Translations under genes and position numbers: made by a program
Assembly (NCBI GenBank): GCA_030734395.1
Contig: JAUZTG010000029.1
Coordinates: 2,294,001-2,358,000, forward strand
Reading direction: 5' to 3'
DNA: 64,000 nucleotides
Source: Sarocladium kiliense
Lineage: Eukaryota > Ascomycota > Sordariomycetes > Hypocreales > Sarocladiaceae
Shown: positions 43,064 through 53,847 of the stretch, one piece after another
Numbering within the stretch: position 1 is the stretch's first letter
Layout of the letters: each line of letters begins with the position of its first letter
Notes under the pieces: model-generated
What the model was told of the DNA's origin: nothing
The model's input: the letters and a program-made list of their open reading frames with translations, nothing else
Databases searched by the model: none

Positions 43064-44954
43064 ATGACGATGTCGGAACCCATCTTGATCGAAGAGGCTC
43101 TGCAGCCTGGTGAGAACGCGGCGGCGATGAATGAGTCCCGCAGAGAGGCGATCGAAACACCGTCAGAGGAAGCAAGTATTCCAGCCAGCGAAGTCCGTGA
43201 TGACGAGCCAAAAGCGCTGGAAGAAGCTGCGGTCACGGATGACTCTACCCAATCTCAAGACGATGATACGGAGATAAGGTCTAAGGTGGTTCCGAAGCCG
43301 GTGACCGTCGAAGACGTCTCTGAGCCAGAGCCAGAGCCAGCAGCCGAACTCGTTCAGGCGACACAGGTGACGGAGACAACCTTGTCGGGCGACACACATC
43401 TCACGCCAAAGGTCTCTGTGCTCACCACCACTGCATCGCCAGCAATCAGCGAAGCAAACGAACCGCTGCCGCCATTGTCTGGTGGCTCTCCTGACGGTGC
43501 CCTGCTGAGACTACAGCTCCCTCCCGGGGTCGAGAACGCAAATGGACCACCTCCGACAGATGCCCAAGACGTGCGAGATCAACCTGAAAGAATTTCCAGC
43601 GACGTATCACTTCCTACTCCAACGGCACTATCATACCTCGATGCTGACTCTCCGCCGGTGACGAAGGAGGCCATAAGACAGTCCACCTTGAACGCCGCCA
43701 GACGGGGCCGTCCCGGTGTGTACAATGATTCACCATCATCATACAGCCACTCCTCCTTGGGCTCTGCGGCTTACTCCAGCGATGTCTTCTCGCGAGCAGA
43801 TCACGGAGTTGAGTCGATCGCCACCTGGAGCCCCAGCGATCGATACAGTCTAAAAACTGAAGGTCATCCTCCAAGGGAACACCACCCTCCAGAATTTCAT
43901 AGGTCATGGACCTCACCAGACGCGCGAATGCCACAACCTCCAATGTCACACATCGGTGGGAGTCCTACTCAACCACGCTTTCCTCCGCCCTCCCCCTTTC
44001 CCTTCAATGAGCATGTCCCTTCCAGTGGTTACCAAATGCTTGCGACGAAACTCTCTGGTGACATTGGTGGTATACAGGTTAAGCCTATTTACCGGCGGTT
44101 TGAGGCTCTCAATCATCGACTTCTCCTCTCCCTACAGGATGAGATACAGAATTTGGAAGAGCAACTTTCTGGGGTTGACTCGGCGGACACTCAGAACCGA
44201 ACGTATCCTGGGGGAATTTATCCAGCCTCTCTCAGGCAGGAGGCTGCATCCGGTGGTGAACTCTACTGGCGCAAGACAGAGATCCTCACACAGATTGGAT
44301 ATCGACTTCATCAATACAGTAAATCTGCTGGCATTCTGATCAAGGGGCGCGATGCTGATGTGTCTGGCAGACAAGCTCCTCATGTCGTTTCGAGACACCA
44401 CCGATCTTCCTGCACCTACGATCAACGATGTCCAGGATTACAGAGGTTTCCTTAGTCATGGGAACTACATCACGCCAGATGAAACACGTTTCTTGGCCGC
44501 CACAAACGATCTCATCACCCTGGACGAGGCTATGCTGCGCGGTGCGGATGAGTACTCAGAGGACCTTCTGACACCTATGCCGCGCTCTGCGACCGAACCA
44601 GAGTTCCCGATCCTGGTGAAGTCAGGAGCCGCAGACGGTGAGAAAGTGAAAGCACCTGTCAAGCCTAACGCACCCGTGGAGCCTCCTAAACCAGCCCTGC
44701 CACCCTCTGCCATTACGCATCTTGCACTCGCCATTTTTGTGGCCGTGTTAGTGCCAATTTTCACGTTTGCTGTCATCCCTGACTTTGCGGGTCGGATCAC
44801 GGTAGTTGTCCTCGTTGCATCAAGTGTACTCTCCACTCTGCTACAGTCAGGGCTGGTTGGACTCCTGATTGAAGATCGAGGTGTATTGGCTCTCATGCTT
44901 TGTGTCATCGTGTACGGGGGCGTTATGGCTACCACTGCCGCCACTTTCGCCTGA
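43064..44954 (+). CDS. DUF6594 membrane protein
   Basis: Exons 43064-44318 and 44371-44954 (52-bp intron) give 612 residues; the ATG at 43064 is the first in frame. Residues 1-330 are low-complexity and acidic to Pro/Ser-rich. The DUF6594 domain follows: YRRFEALNHRLLLSLQDEIQ, then QNRTYPGGIYPASLR and LYWRKTEILTQIGYRLHQYN, where the last Asn is joined across the intron. Three hydrophobic segments end the protein: HLALAIFVAVLVPIFTFAVI, ITVVVLVASSVLSTLLQSGL and LALMLCVIVYGGVMATTAA. The family is widespread in filamentous ascomycetes and has no established function. The domain order and motif spacing are ordinary for the family; the very long N-terminal tail is longer than usual in my experience. 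Confidence 0.9.
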
Positions 44955-45464
44955 TATTATGGTTCTGCTTGTCAACTGGGGTTTGTTTCTGTTTCTGATA
45001 CTGTATGCTGCTTAGTGTTTCATTATTCCTGCACTGGTAACGACTTATGATGATCACCCTGTTCCTTTTGAGACGCTGGGGGGACTTAGCCTGATAGACT
45101 ATTTTGAGATCATGAAGATACGTAGATGCAATCTGACAACAGCGTCCACATTAGCACGAAGACCCTTTTGAGAAATGAACTTAGAGCAGTATATGACAAA
45201 TTCTTGCGTGCCTCTGGCGCAGCACCCACAAAGGCTGCCAAGTTGACGCCTGCTGCAACTGGCTTAGGTACTTGCAGAATCTGCCCCTTTCCTGCCTGCA
45301 GCCGATGAGACTCCTCAGTTCATTGATTGCTACCAAGTTTGCCTGAGCCATGGTTTGCCTAAAGCCAGCATTCAAGCGTTTGGCGATATTGCGACCTCCT
45401 TCATAATCCCCGAAACACCTGCCATCGTTCTCACATCACCACTTTCTGCACTTCCTTAGCGTTC
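44955..45464. other. Intergenic, no gene seen
   Basis: 3' flank of the DUF6594 gene. No RNA or repeat noticed. Confidence 0.55.
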
Positions 45465-45790
45465 ATGACCCGACGACCCAGAGGCTCTACTCTACTGCTC
45501 CAGATGACGTGGTCTTGGCTCCTGTTTCCAATTAGGTTCTTGTCTGCAATCTTCTCCCCTTGTTGGATCGTAAGCCTCTGGACGTGATGGTCGAGATATT
45601 CTTTACTAAGTTCGAACAGATCCTCTGCATTCTGGGTTACCCTGTGCTTCGGCTAACTGAGTTGGGGGCCGCTGACATGGATTCATTTGGAGACTATCGG
45701 CCTTTCATTCCACTGAGACCCTTATCACGCAACTCGTGGGGTTTCGTCAGGGACCCAGTCACAAAGGCTTGGGTCCAGCAGAACGCTTAG
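45465..45790 (+). CDS. Candidate small spliced gene, hydrophobic N terminus, unknown function
   Basis: Two exons, 45465-45569 and 45620-45790, join in phase 0 across a 50-bp intron with GTAAGC donor, a CTAAG branch-like site and CAG acceptor, the same architecture as neighbouring genes. The product has 91 residues. Residues about 14-48 are hydrophobic (MTWSWLLFPIRFLSAIF, then across the junction WIILCILGYPVLRL). The C-terminal half is polar and has coding-like character (DYRPFIPLRPLSRNSW, DPVTKAW). An internal ATG at codon 14 is an alternative start. I recognise no family. Chance splice-like sites in non-coding DNA are the main alternative. Confidence 0.4.
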
Positions 45791-46275
45791 AATCCCAGTC
45801 TCTGGAATGTAAGAAACTTGTTTTCTGGCGTTCTACCTATTTCAACATGCTAACGACCTCAAGTTGCGCACGCCGCTTGGAGACAAGGCGGTACGAGCGC
45901 AAGAGCAGGATAGGAGCATAGGTTGTGCCACATCCAGCATCCACTCATGATTTGTATCTACACAAGGGGATGGTTGAAAGGCGAGCGTTGAAAAGTTTGG
46001 CGATATGGACCAGAAATCTTGGTCTAGGGGCCGTTGTCTTGTTCATGACTGAGAGGACCATGGAGTTTTGGTCTGGAGGCTATCGACTTGGATGAACAAG
46101 AGCTGTGGACCCGGTGCGGAACAGTCTAGACAGTGAATAGGGAATCATTCATCTGGGCCTCGATAATTCATGACTCGCATGCATTATTGAATTGGTGCAG
46201 TGCAAAGACGAAATCCTGCTTGGTAAGTTAACAACATAATCTGTAATAAGCGGCAGGCATTCCAACAATTCAAAA
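45791..46275. other. Intergenic, upstream of the tRNA
   Basis: Nothing recognisable. The bases before the tRNA are moderately AT-rich, as usual for Pol III genes. Confidence 0.6.
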
Positions 46276-46364
46276 GGGCGAATGGTTTAGTGGTATAATA
46301 CCTCTTTAGCATGTTCTAACATCTAAGTTAGAGGTGGTCCAGGGTTCGATTCCCTGTTCGTCCA
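46276..46364 (+). tRNA. tRNA-Ala(AGC) with a 17-nt intron
   Basis: Complete cloverleaf. The acceptor stem GGGCGAA pairs with TTCGTCC, including G3-U70, the alanine identity pair, and discriminator A73. Anticodon stem CCTCT pairs with AGAGG; T stem CAGGG pairs with CCCTG around TTCGATT. The anticodon loop is TTAGCA then an intron (TGTTCTAACATCTAAGT, 46314-46330), then T. Intron bases CTAA pair with loop bases TTAG, leaving a three-base GTT bulge at the 3' splice site, as tRNA endonuclease requires. The D-arm (GTTT, loop AGTGGTA, then TAAT) has only three good pairs and resembles the tRNA-Pro type rather than usual tRNA-Ala. Confidence 0.92.
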
Positions 46365-46368
46365 AATC

Positions 46369-46380
46369 TTTTGTCTTTTT
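46369..46380 (+). terminator. Pol III terminator of the tRNA gene
   Basis: T4 at 46369-46372, followed by a T5 at 46376-46380, begins five bases after the tRNA 3' end. Confidence 0.8.
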
Positions 46381-48028
46381 GCCTGAGTTCTTTTTGCTTA
46401 AAAAAAGAAGTTGAAGTCCTCTGAAAGGATAAGAAACATGTGCGGCTTGCATTTCTTTTCGTGTGGTGTTGGGTTGAAGTACAGCGGGGGAGTGAAGCAA
46501 TCGTGAGGTGCCTCTGGACTGCCTCACAAGACGCGCTCGAGGACGTCTCATCAGACCCAGTGCTTAGTGCGAGAGGCGTTGAAGCGACCTCAGCAGGGCC
46601 ACTTTCCGCTTGCCGAGCTGTTTCATTATCGCCACTCGCCTAGCTGCAGTGGCGCACAATGTATACATAGGCAACGAGGCAATGTAAGTGCAGTGCCATG
46701 ATGTACGTGGTTGGTATCTTTCGAACGGCCGGCGTCGACCCAACTTTTCGCTTGCAACGTCCAGAGCGCACCCCGTTAATGAGGACCAGGAGTACTGTCC
46801 AGCTCATTCCAGGTACAAAGCATGTTCAAGCTCTGGTTGCAAGGCTAGAACTGGCTGGAGATCTCATCACAACGTTGTGGCACAAGTCAAATACGCTTTA
46901 TGTAGGACAGAGGCAGGGGCCTTGCAGACATGAGACGAGCCATATAACTTGCATGTGATCAACCGAGATTGACTTGGATCTTGGATCGGCAGCGTAGGCA
47001 TCCTCGATCGATCCGAAGGCAGAGCCTGGAACCTAACATCAGCTAGAATTGGGGGATATATCTCACAATACTTTGGGCAAGAATGATTTGGAGAGGGCCC
47101 GAGACTTCACTGAGTGGAAGCTCGTCACGGCACAAGTATAATAGATACAACGTCTCGGGTCACATCACTTCATCTCGAGCCTCAGTCCGGCGAGGTAAAC
47201 CCACTTCTGAATCAACTATTCACACTGGGCACATTCAGTCGAAGTTTGTGTCTCTGCTCTGCATTATCATCCGTGCACCGCATCTGCCGGCTGCCCAGGG
47301 GTGATCACCAGCTGCCAACCACCCTCCACCCTCGCCATGCACAAACACAGCAGTCCAGGCCACAGCACAACACAACACAGCACAAACCTCTCCGGCAACT
47401 GTGATTCACTCTATTATTCACCTTCGTCCTGTAACTCTCTGCATCTCCCTTTTTCTATTCTTTGCCAACTTCGCATCTTCTTCCCTTCGTCTCCCATCAC
47501 CACCCTCACCTCATATCCTCCTCCCATCTCGCACCATTTTCTCAAGGCGTACACACCTCCGCCAGCTCTTCTGATCCGCTCCGTCGCTCTGAATCGCACC
47601 AATCTAAGGATCCTCTGAGGTACGTTTCACCTATTTCTCTCTGCTTTCGTTGGGTTTCGATCTGTAATTACTTGCTTGATGTCACTCTACGTGACTCGCT
47701 TCCTCAGCCCGGAACCCTGCCTGATCCTGGTCTGATTCAGTCCTCAACCTCTCCGATCCTCGTGGGAGAAAGCAGCTGATATTGCACGCTTTCTCCTTTC
47801 AGCTTCTCCTCCTCCTGCCCTTCTTCTCCTCTCCTCATCCTTACAAGCTCACTCCTCATCCGTGGCTACATTTCCCCAGCTTCGTCTCTCGCTTCTCGTT
47901 TGGCTTCATTCGCTCATCTCTGCATCATCATCAGGGCGAAATCGGCCGCTGACCTGATACCGGACTCTTCTACAGCGCAAAGAACCGAAATCTTCAATCC
48001 CTACACCAAGCACGAATTAATTGGTGCC
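46381..48028. other. 1.65-kb intergenic region
   Basis: No supported gene. About 47400-47900 is strongly CT-rich and is likely promoter plus leader of the following gene. A donor-like AGGTACGT at 47619 may open a leader intron. Confidence 0.5.
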
Positions 48029-48811
48029 ATGCTCTCTCTGTTAGCTTCGGCCACCCTCACTCTTGGCTTGTTCGCCAACGCTGTGCTTGCCGGTGGCTAT
48101 ACCAATGGTAGAATGAGTCCTTCTCGGCGATCTTACTTTCGGTGCTGACCTTCTGCCAGCTGATGTATCCACTACCGAGACCCAGGAGATCGGCTCGACG
48201 ACTTCTGAGGGTAAGTTTATCAGATGCCCAACTCACCAGCTTCGAGTGACTGACATATCCCAGGCGCCATCTGGTACTCCATGAACGTATGCGAGATCGT
48301 ACAGCACACCCAATGCGACGTCTCCCTCTCCCAAGGCGGTGCCGCTCCTCCAGAGGAAACCGGCGGTGCAGGCAACTATCCTCCTCCTCCCAGTGAGCCC
48401 GAGCCATCTGCCCCCGCCTCCGGTGAACCCGAGTACAGCCCTCCTGCCGCTGGTGAGGAGCCCGTTCCAACCGAAGGCGGCGAGCAACCTCCCCCATCTG
48501 AAGGCGAACCCGCCCCCACTGGTGAGCAGCCTCCTCCGACTGAGGGCCCTGCGCCGACCGAGGGCGAAGGAGGTGGTGAGCAGCCTGCTCCCACCGTGTT
48601 GACTACCACCAATGAGGCTGGCGAGGAGTCTACACTCCCTGGAACACTTGTCCCGGCTACCACAAGCGGCGGTGGCTCTGCTGTTCCCTCTGGCAGTGCG
48701 ACTGAGGAGTCTCCCGGACCATCCACTACAGCCGGTGCCCTTGCTCTCATGCCTGCCGCCGTTCCCGCGATGGCTATCGGTGGTATGGCCCTCCTGATGA
48801 TCGCCATCTAA
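48029..48811 (+). CDS. Secreted Pro/Glu-rich protein, probably GPI-anchored
   Basis: Exons 48029-48107, 48160-48210 and 48264-48811 encode 225 residues. A clear signal peptide (MLSLLASATLTLGLFANAVLA) is followed by a short Thr-rich stretch and one pair of cysteines (NVCEIVQHTQCDVSL). Residues about 75-145 form an irregular repeat of GEP, PPP, PTEG and GEQP units. A Ser/Thr/Gly-rich linker and a hydrophobic C terminus (LMPAAVPAMAIGGMALLMIA) indicate GPI attachment. No enzymatic domain. Likely a cell-wall surface protein; the repeat could vary in length between strains. The opposite strand is open for long stretches here only because of the repeat composition. Confidence 0.82.
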
Positions 48812-49134
48812 AGCCACGGCTCTACTACGCTCTCTTGAAAAAGGTCGAGCACAGTCTGGATTCCTCCCAACTCGATCATGGAATTTGCCTCTGGTCAAAG
48901 CACGAAGGTTCTTCGTCTTTCTGTCTTCCATTTTGAGAGAATAAAAAAAGGGGTCATACTATGAGACAGAGATCTTCGTTCCGTTCTTTCTGCTCCTTCT
49001 GTACTTCACCAGATAGAGAAGACCAATTCGCTCCCTTTCCACATTTCATAGGTCTCATTTTCTGGGCATGTATGACAGTCTATGAATGTAGCATTGCTGG
49101 GCCTTCTAAATGCATTATTGGTATACTAATGGTA
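48812..49134. other. Convergent intergenic region
   Basis: 3' flanks of the GPI-type gene and VPS41. Nothing else seen. Confidence 0.6.
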
Positions 49135-52100
49135 TCAACTACTCCGTACATGACAAATGGGACAACCTCCCCTCACTTTATCTCTCAATAACCTCGCCCT
49201 CATCACCTTCATGCCTACCAGATGTCTCGATCCCTCCTGTGTGCTCTCTCCCAAGTCTACATCCACCTTCTTCCCTCCGTGCAGCATCTCTAGCAGGTGG
49301 CTGACATGGAACACATGCCCACACGCATATCCCAGCAGAGTCTCCATTTCATCCACTGTGAAGGGCTCACGACACCTGGCACAGTGTCCCGGCTCTGGGG
49401 GGCGGTGATCGTGGTCAGGCAACTCATGGGCGAGATCCGTGCTGTCTTTGCCGGCTTTGCGATCCGCTTCGGCCAACACATCTTTTGCTTCAACGTCGAT
49501 GTGGTCTCTTGATCGGACAACAATCTCGAACTTGACGCCCTTGCGTTGGCCAGAACGAAGCTCGTTCTGCGCAGCGGCCACTTCGCTGCGGAGAACTCTG
49601 GCAACGCCTGAGCTGATACTGTGCTGAATCTCATGCTCCTTCATCATGTGCGTCAGGCCTTCGCGGAGGCCTGGAATCTCAAGGCCCTCGGGTATGCGAC
49701 GCACGAGCGTAATTGGGTTGATGGCCGTTCCAGCTTGCTCAAGCAGGCCACGAATGAAACTCGGTTTATCCATGCTGTAGTCGAGGAGATTGTCCCAAAG
49801 CTCCGGGTCGTCCTGCTCCTTGGCGAAATCGATCGCTTTGTGAACATTCTTGAGGCGGTCGATGATCAGGTACAAAGCTTTCTTAGTGTCTCCCATCTTC
49901 GCGTAGAGGTAAATGAGCGCATCATGATACGAGTGAATTTCGCATTCATGGACGGCCTGTGGGTGTTAGTTTTCGGCCGGTGTCAAACTGCAGAATTGGT
50001 TTGGGCTTACCTTCTCGAAAGTGTACGAAGTTGACACCTTCAAAAAGTCCATCAACAACTCAGCGTTGTATGTCGCAAAAAGCTGCACGGCAAGATCGGC
50101 AAACTCATCAACCAGTGATTGTGAGTCTAGCATAAGCCGGTCTGGGTTCTCTCCAGCATGCTCTTTGATGCCATCACCCTTCCATAGGCCTCTTAGGTAG
50201 AGGTAGAGATAGAGGAGAAGCTGCTGTTCTTGAAGCTGCTCAACCACCACGTTCGGTCGAACAAGGCCATGTTGCGCCTCGTCGACCAGCAGCGTGATAG
50301 CTTCAGATGTAGCCTCCTCGAGGTCTTCCTCAGTCATGCCATCCAAGTCATCGGGCACCCGAAGGCCAATAAAGCTTGGGATATCGTCAGCCACAGCTTC
50401 GGCTAAGTGATTGTCCCTAATAAGACGGAAAGCAGAGTCTGCATCCTGAATCTTGATGTATGACTTCAGCGCTTCGCGATAACGTCCATTCGCTTCATGG
50501 AGGCGAGCCAAACTTTCCATCACAATCCGCCAATCTCGTCCTTTCTCGCCATCATCAATGCTATCCTCCCTGACGTCCCGGTAGTTGAGTTGATTTTCAA
50601 GTGCTGTGGTAATCGTGCCGATGTCAAACAGCTCCGTGGGCCACCGGTCGAGGAGCTCCTTAAATCGAGGCTTATTGGACTGAAGGTAATGGCCAAGGAC
50701 GACTTCATATATCGTGGTCGGCAGAGGGGGGATTGATGGCTGCGAGGGGATGTGGTAAGCAATCTCGTCGAACTTCTTCGCCCCCGCGAACATCCAGACC
50801 CATTTCTCCCACCGGTCAGGAGTGTTGAGCACTTTCTCGCATATTTGTCCAGCTCGTGCCCATTCCCCCGCCTCAACAAGCTCTGTGAGCCATAGTTCGC
50901 CGATACGTCTCTTCTCCTTCTCGCTTGATGAGTACAGCTGATTGATGGTAGAATCCGCTACAGATTCGTCATCGTAGAAATCATCGCCGCTGCCTTGGGA
51001 TTTACCCTGTGGTTTTGCTGGGGTTGATGGCATGAACTCGCTCAAAGGCTCTGGTATTACCGATAGGATGTCCGGGTTCTCGTCCAGGAGCTCCCACGCG
51101 CGCTCGTACTGCTGGTGCTCCAAGAGCCACGTCAGGTGGTCTCCAAGATCTCTCTTCGTGGAGAGAATGCAATCATATGGGCTGTGGATGAAAATTTTGG
51201 CGCCGGGCTTGATGAGGTTTGGATGCACGGCCTGGTTGCCAGATTTGTTCGGACCTTTGATCATGCCTGTAGTACCCATTGCCCTAGAACCGGATCCTGC
51301 ATCATCGCCGCTGTCCTTACTCCTGATGCTGGCCCCAGAGCTGAACAAGGACTTTGGGTTGATCGCCGCATTCCACATGTCCGCGCCAATGCCGGCAATA
51401 GCCTCCAGTGCACCTTTGGAGGATGCAACGGCAGAGGCAGCATTGCGTGCAGGCAGAATGCCGAGGTGATAGTCACTGGAAGAGAGTCGCTCGAAACGAC
51501 TGACACTTAATCCATCCTTGTCCACCTCCGACATGGTGTTTAGGTCGATGAGCCTCAACTCTGGCGGCTGGTTATTCTGTCTCCGGCGAATGCCTCCTGA
51601 AGGTTGGCTGCTTGTCGATGCCTTTGATCGGTGTGACTTAGCTGGTGATGCCAACTGAGGTGTACTCTCATCTTCCTCGTCCCCATCATCATCGTCCTCC
51701 GGTAAGCAATACGCTAGAACGAGCAACAGATTCTGGGTATATAACGAAATGCCGGAAATGATGCAATCCATCCGAAGGCTGGGAGGTTAGTCACCATGTC
51801 TACTTGTAATACTGGACGGCACTCACATCTTGACGATCTCCGCCCTCCCCATGGTCTTCTCTCCCACATCCCTGCCGGTCCCGATGCCTCCCGGGTGCAC
51901 GTGTATGATCCAAGCAGTGCCACCCCATCCCACGAGAAGACGTTCTACGCTCTTTTTCCCGAGCGCGGCCTGTTGCTTAAGCTTCTGCGCCGCCGGTGAG
52001 GCGAGGGCATCCGATACGCTCCGTGCAGTGTCCTCGGCGCCAAATGCCTGCTCGTCGATCCACTCGGCCCTTCCTTTCCAGACACTTGCCATAGTCTCCC

Positions 52101-53396
52101 ATTCATCGGTTTGTGGCCGGTCGATATGACCAACGCGTTTCCAGGCATCTTCAGAACCACCACTATCAAGATGGAGGTTGGTACGCATGATCTTGATGCC
52201 ATGCTCATTGAGCCACACAACGTAGTTACCAGACAAGGACCATTTGATGGTACTGATAGTACCCTCGCCCGAGTGAAGCACGGTGTCTTTGCCAGTGTTG
52301 CTTCCCAAGCCCATGCTGCCTAGCCAGCCTGATGCTGTTGCTGCTGCCGTGCCCACCGTCGTGGAAGTGCTGCGCCCAATACCTCCGCCAGAGGTCAGGA
52401 TCAGCTGGCCAGCAAGGCCTCCCGAGAGATATGTCCGATCCGACTTGTAGTCCGGAGACAAGGCAACAGCTTGAACGGGCCTCGCGAAGTTGCGCAACTG
52501 CACGTCTTTGAGATCAACCAGGGACTGCACGCAGACATTGCCGTCCATTGAGGAAGTAGCGATGTAGATGTCATTCGCCGGGGTCCTTGGAATCTGCTGG
52601 GGTTCTCTGCTCTTTCTTGATGCGGTTGCCGCCGCTGTATCCGACTTCATCGAGGACTGCCGTGAGGAAGGACGTGGCTGCGAGGCCTGAGCAGCCTGCG
52701 ACGCATGCGTCTTGGTCGGTTCGGCTTTGTCAGTCGGTAGAGGCGGAGGGAAGGGGGAGATAGAGATCCCCGTGACTGATGCTGAATGGGCATGGTACAC
52801 TCGCAACGTTTGAAAAGACGGTAATTGTATAACATGCTAAGCAGTTGTCAGTGAGCCCAGAAGCCATCAAATAAACACGTGAAGACCAACAATGTTGCCA
52901 TTATGTGTGCCGATAATCTGCCTCATTGTTAGCACAGGAGTCTGAGTGTAGTTCGAGGTTCACAGACCATCTTGTCGCCAGCGACAAAGAACGAGCTTGT
53001 CGCATCGCCATTGCGATACACAGCTCCGAGGTGCTGAGTCAGTCGCGCATACTTGAGACGCGGCTCATCGTCCTCCTCATCATCGTCATCGTCTTCCTCG
53101 TCGTCGTAGTCATCCTCCTCCTCCTCTTCTTCCTTGTCTGCCTCCTCCTCTTCTTCGTCTTCTTCTTCCTTGTCTGCCTCCCGGGTCTCGGGTCTGACTG
53201 GCGCTTGGCTTTTCGCCTCTACGTCGTTGACTAAGCCATTTTCGCTTTCGCTTTCTGGTTGAGGAGGTCGAAAAGTCAATGGTTCCTGCTCGTGTCCACT
53301 TTCACTGTCCGTCTCGTCATGTTGGGGATCATCACTCCGATCAGCTTCGGACGCCTTTTCGTGGTCCTTGCCCGCCAAGGGCGCCTTGTCCGTCAT
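49135..53396 (-). CDS. VPS41: Vacuolar protein sorting protein 41, HOPS tethering complex subunit
   Basis: HOPS subunit that tethers vesicles to the vacuole through the Rab Ypt7 and serves AP-3 traffic. Five exons: 53396-52968, 52917-52891, 52836-51827, 51778-50011, 49956-49135, giving 1351 residues. Exon 2 is a 27-nt microexon; including it yields the continuous strand DKMIIGTHNGNIHVIQLPSF. The first ~115 residues are unstructured with a run of about 35 mostly Glu/Asp. A beta-propeller follows, with low-complexity inserts, then the clathrin-heavy-chain-like helical repeat (WLTELVEAGEWARAGQICEK, SLARLHEANGRYREALKSYI, QLFATYNAELLMDFLK, then ALIYLYAKMGDTKKALYLII). A C-terminal RING-H2 runs from about 1270 (CARCREPF, CGHVFH, CPIC). 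Minus-strand head-to-head with APC1 at 451 bp. Confidence 0.95.
52891..52917 (-). other. VPS41: 27-nt microexon of VPS41
   Basis: Nine codons (IIGTHNGNI) bounded by CAG acceptor and a GTTGGT donor. Flanking introns of 50 and 54 bp carry branch-like GCTAAC and CTGAC. Skipping it keeps the frame but removes a propeller strand. Confidence 0.85.
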
Positions 53397-53847
53397 TGCA
53401 GCGAGAGGATTGATAACATGGCGCGACTCTTGTGCTGGAAGAGAAACGTCAAAGCTGCATGCAGGCGATTTGAACGAAAGCGAGTGACTGTCGCAAGGAG
53501 ATGGAAGCTGTCCGATCCGAGCGCGGAGGTGCCTGGCCCGCGCCTCCGCTACGTCACGAGCTACAGCTTCCGTGACGAGGTCCACCAGCCACATCCAGCC
53601 ACATTCTTGCCAGCTTGCCGCCACAGTTCCCCCACCAATCCATGGTCCACATCCCACCACACCTTCATCACCTTACCTGAGGCCTCGAGCGCGTCTCAAA
53701 CGCGACTACTTTGGCCAACCGTACGGCAACTCAGATGCTCAATATACGACAAACCCGCTAGGTCGACTGTCTTGGAGATCTCATCATCTTTGTGTCATCA
53801 GAAAAGTCATCTGCTAGTCAGAAGGAAGCTTATGGAGCGTCTTCAAG
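53397..53847. promoter_or_regulatory. Bidirectional promoter, VPS41/APC1
   Basis: 451 bp between the two start codons with no coding signal, so both genes must be driven from here. No TATA seen, which fits housekeeping genes. Confidence 0.55.

Noticed and set aside
46306..46551. 81-codon minus-strand frame ending in a stretch with GIEPWTT
   Set aside because: That peptide is the well-known antisense translation of a tRNA T-arm; the frame overlaps the tRNA-Ala gene.
48233..48931. Long minus-strand frames opposite the GPI-type gene
   Set aside because: Produced by the Pro/Glu/Gly repeat read in reverse; the plus strand has signal peptide, introns and GPI tail.
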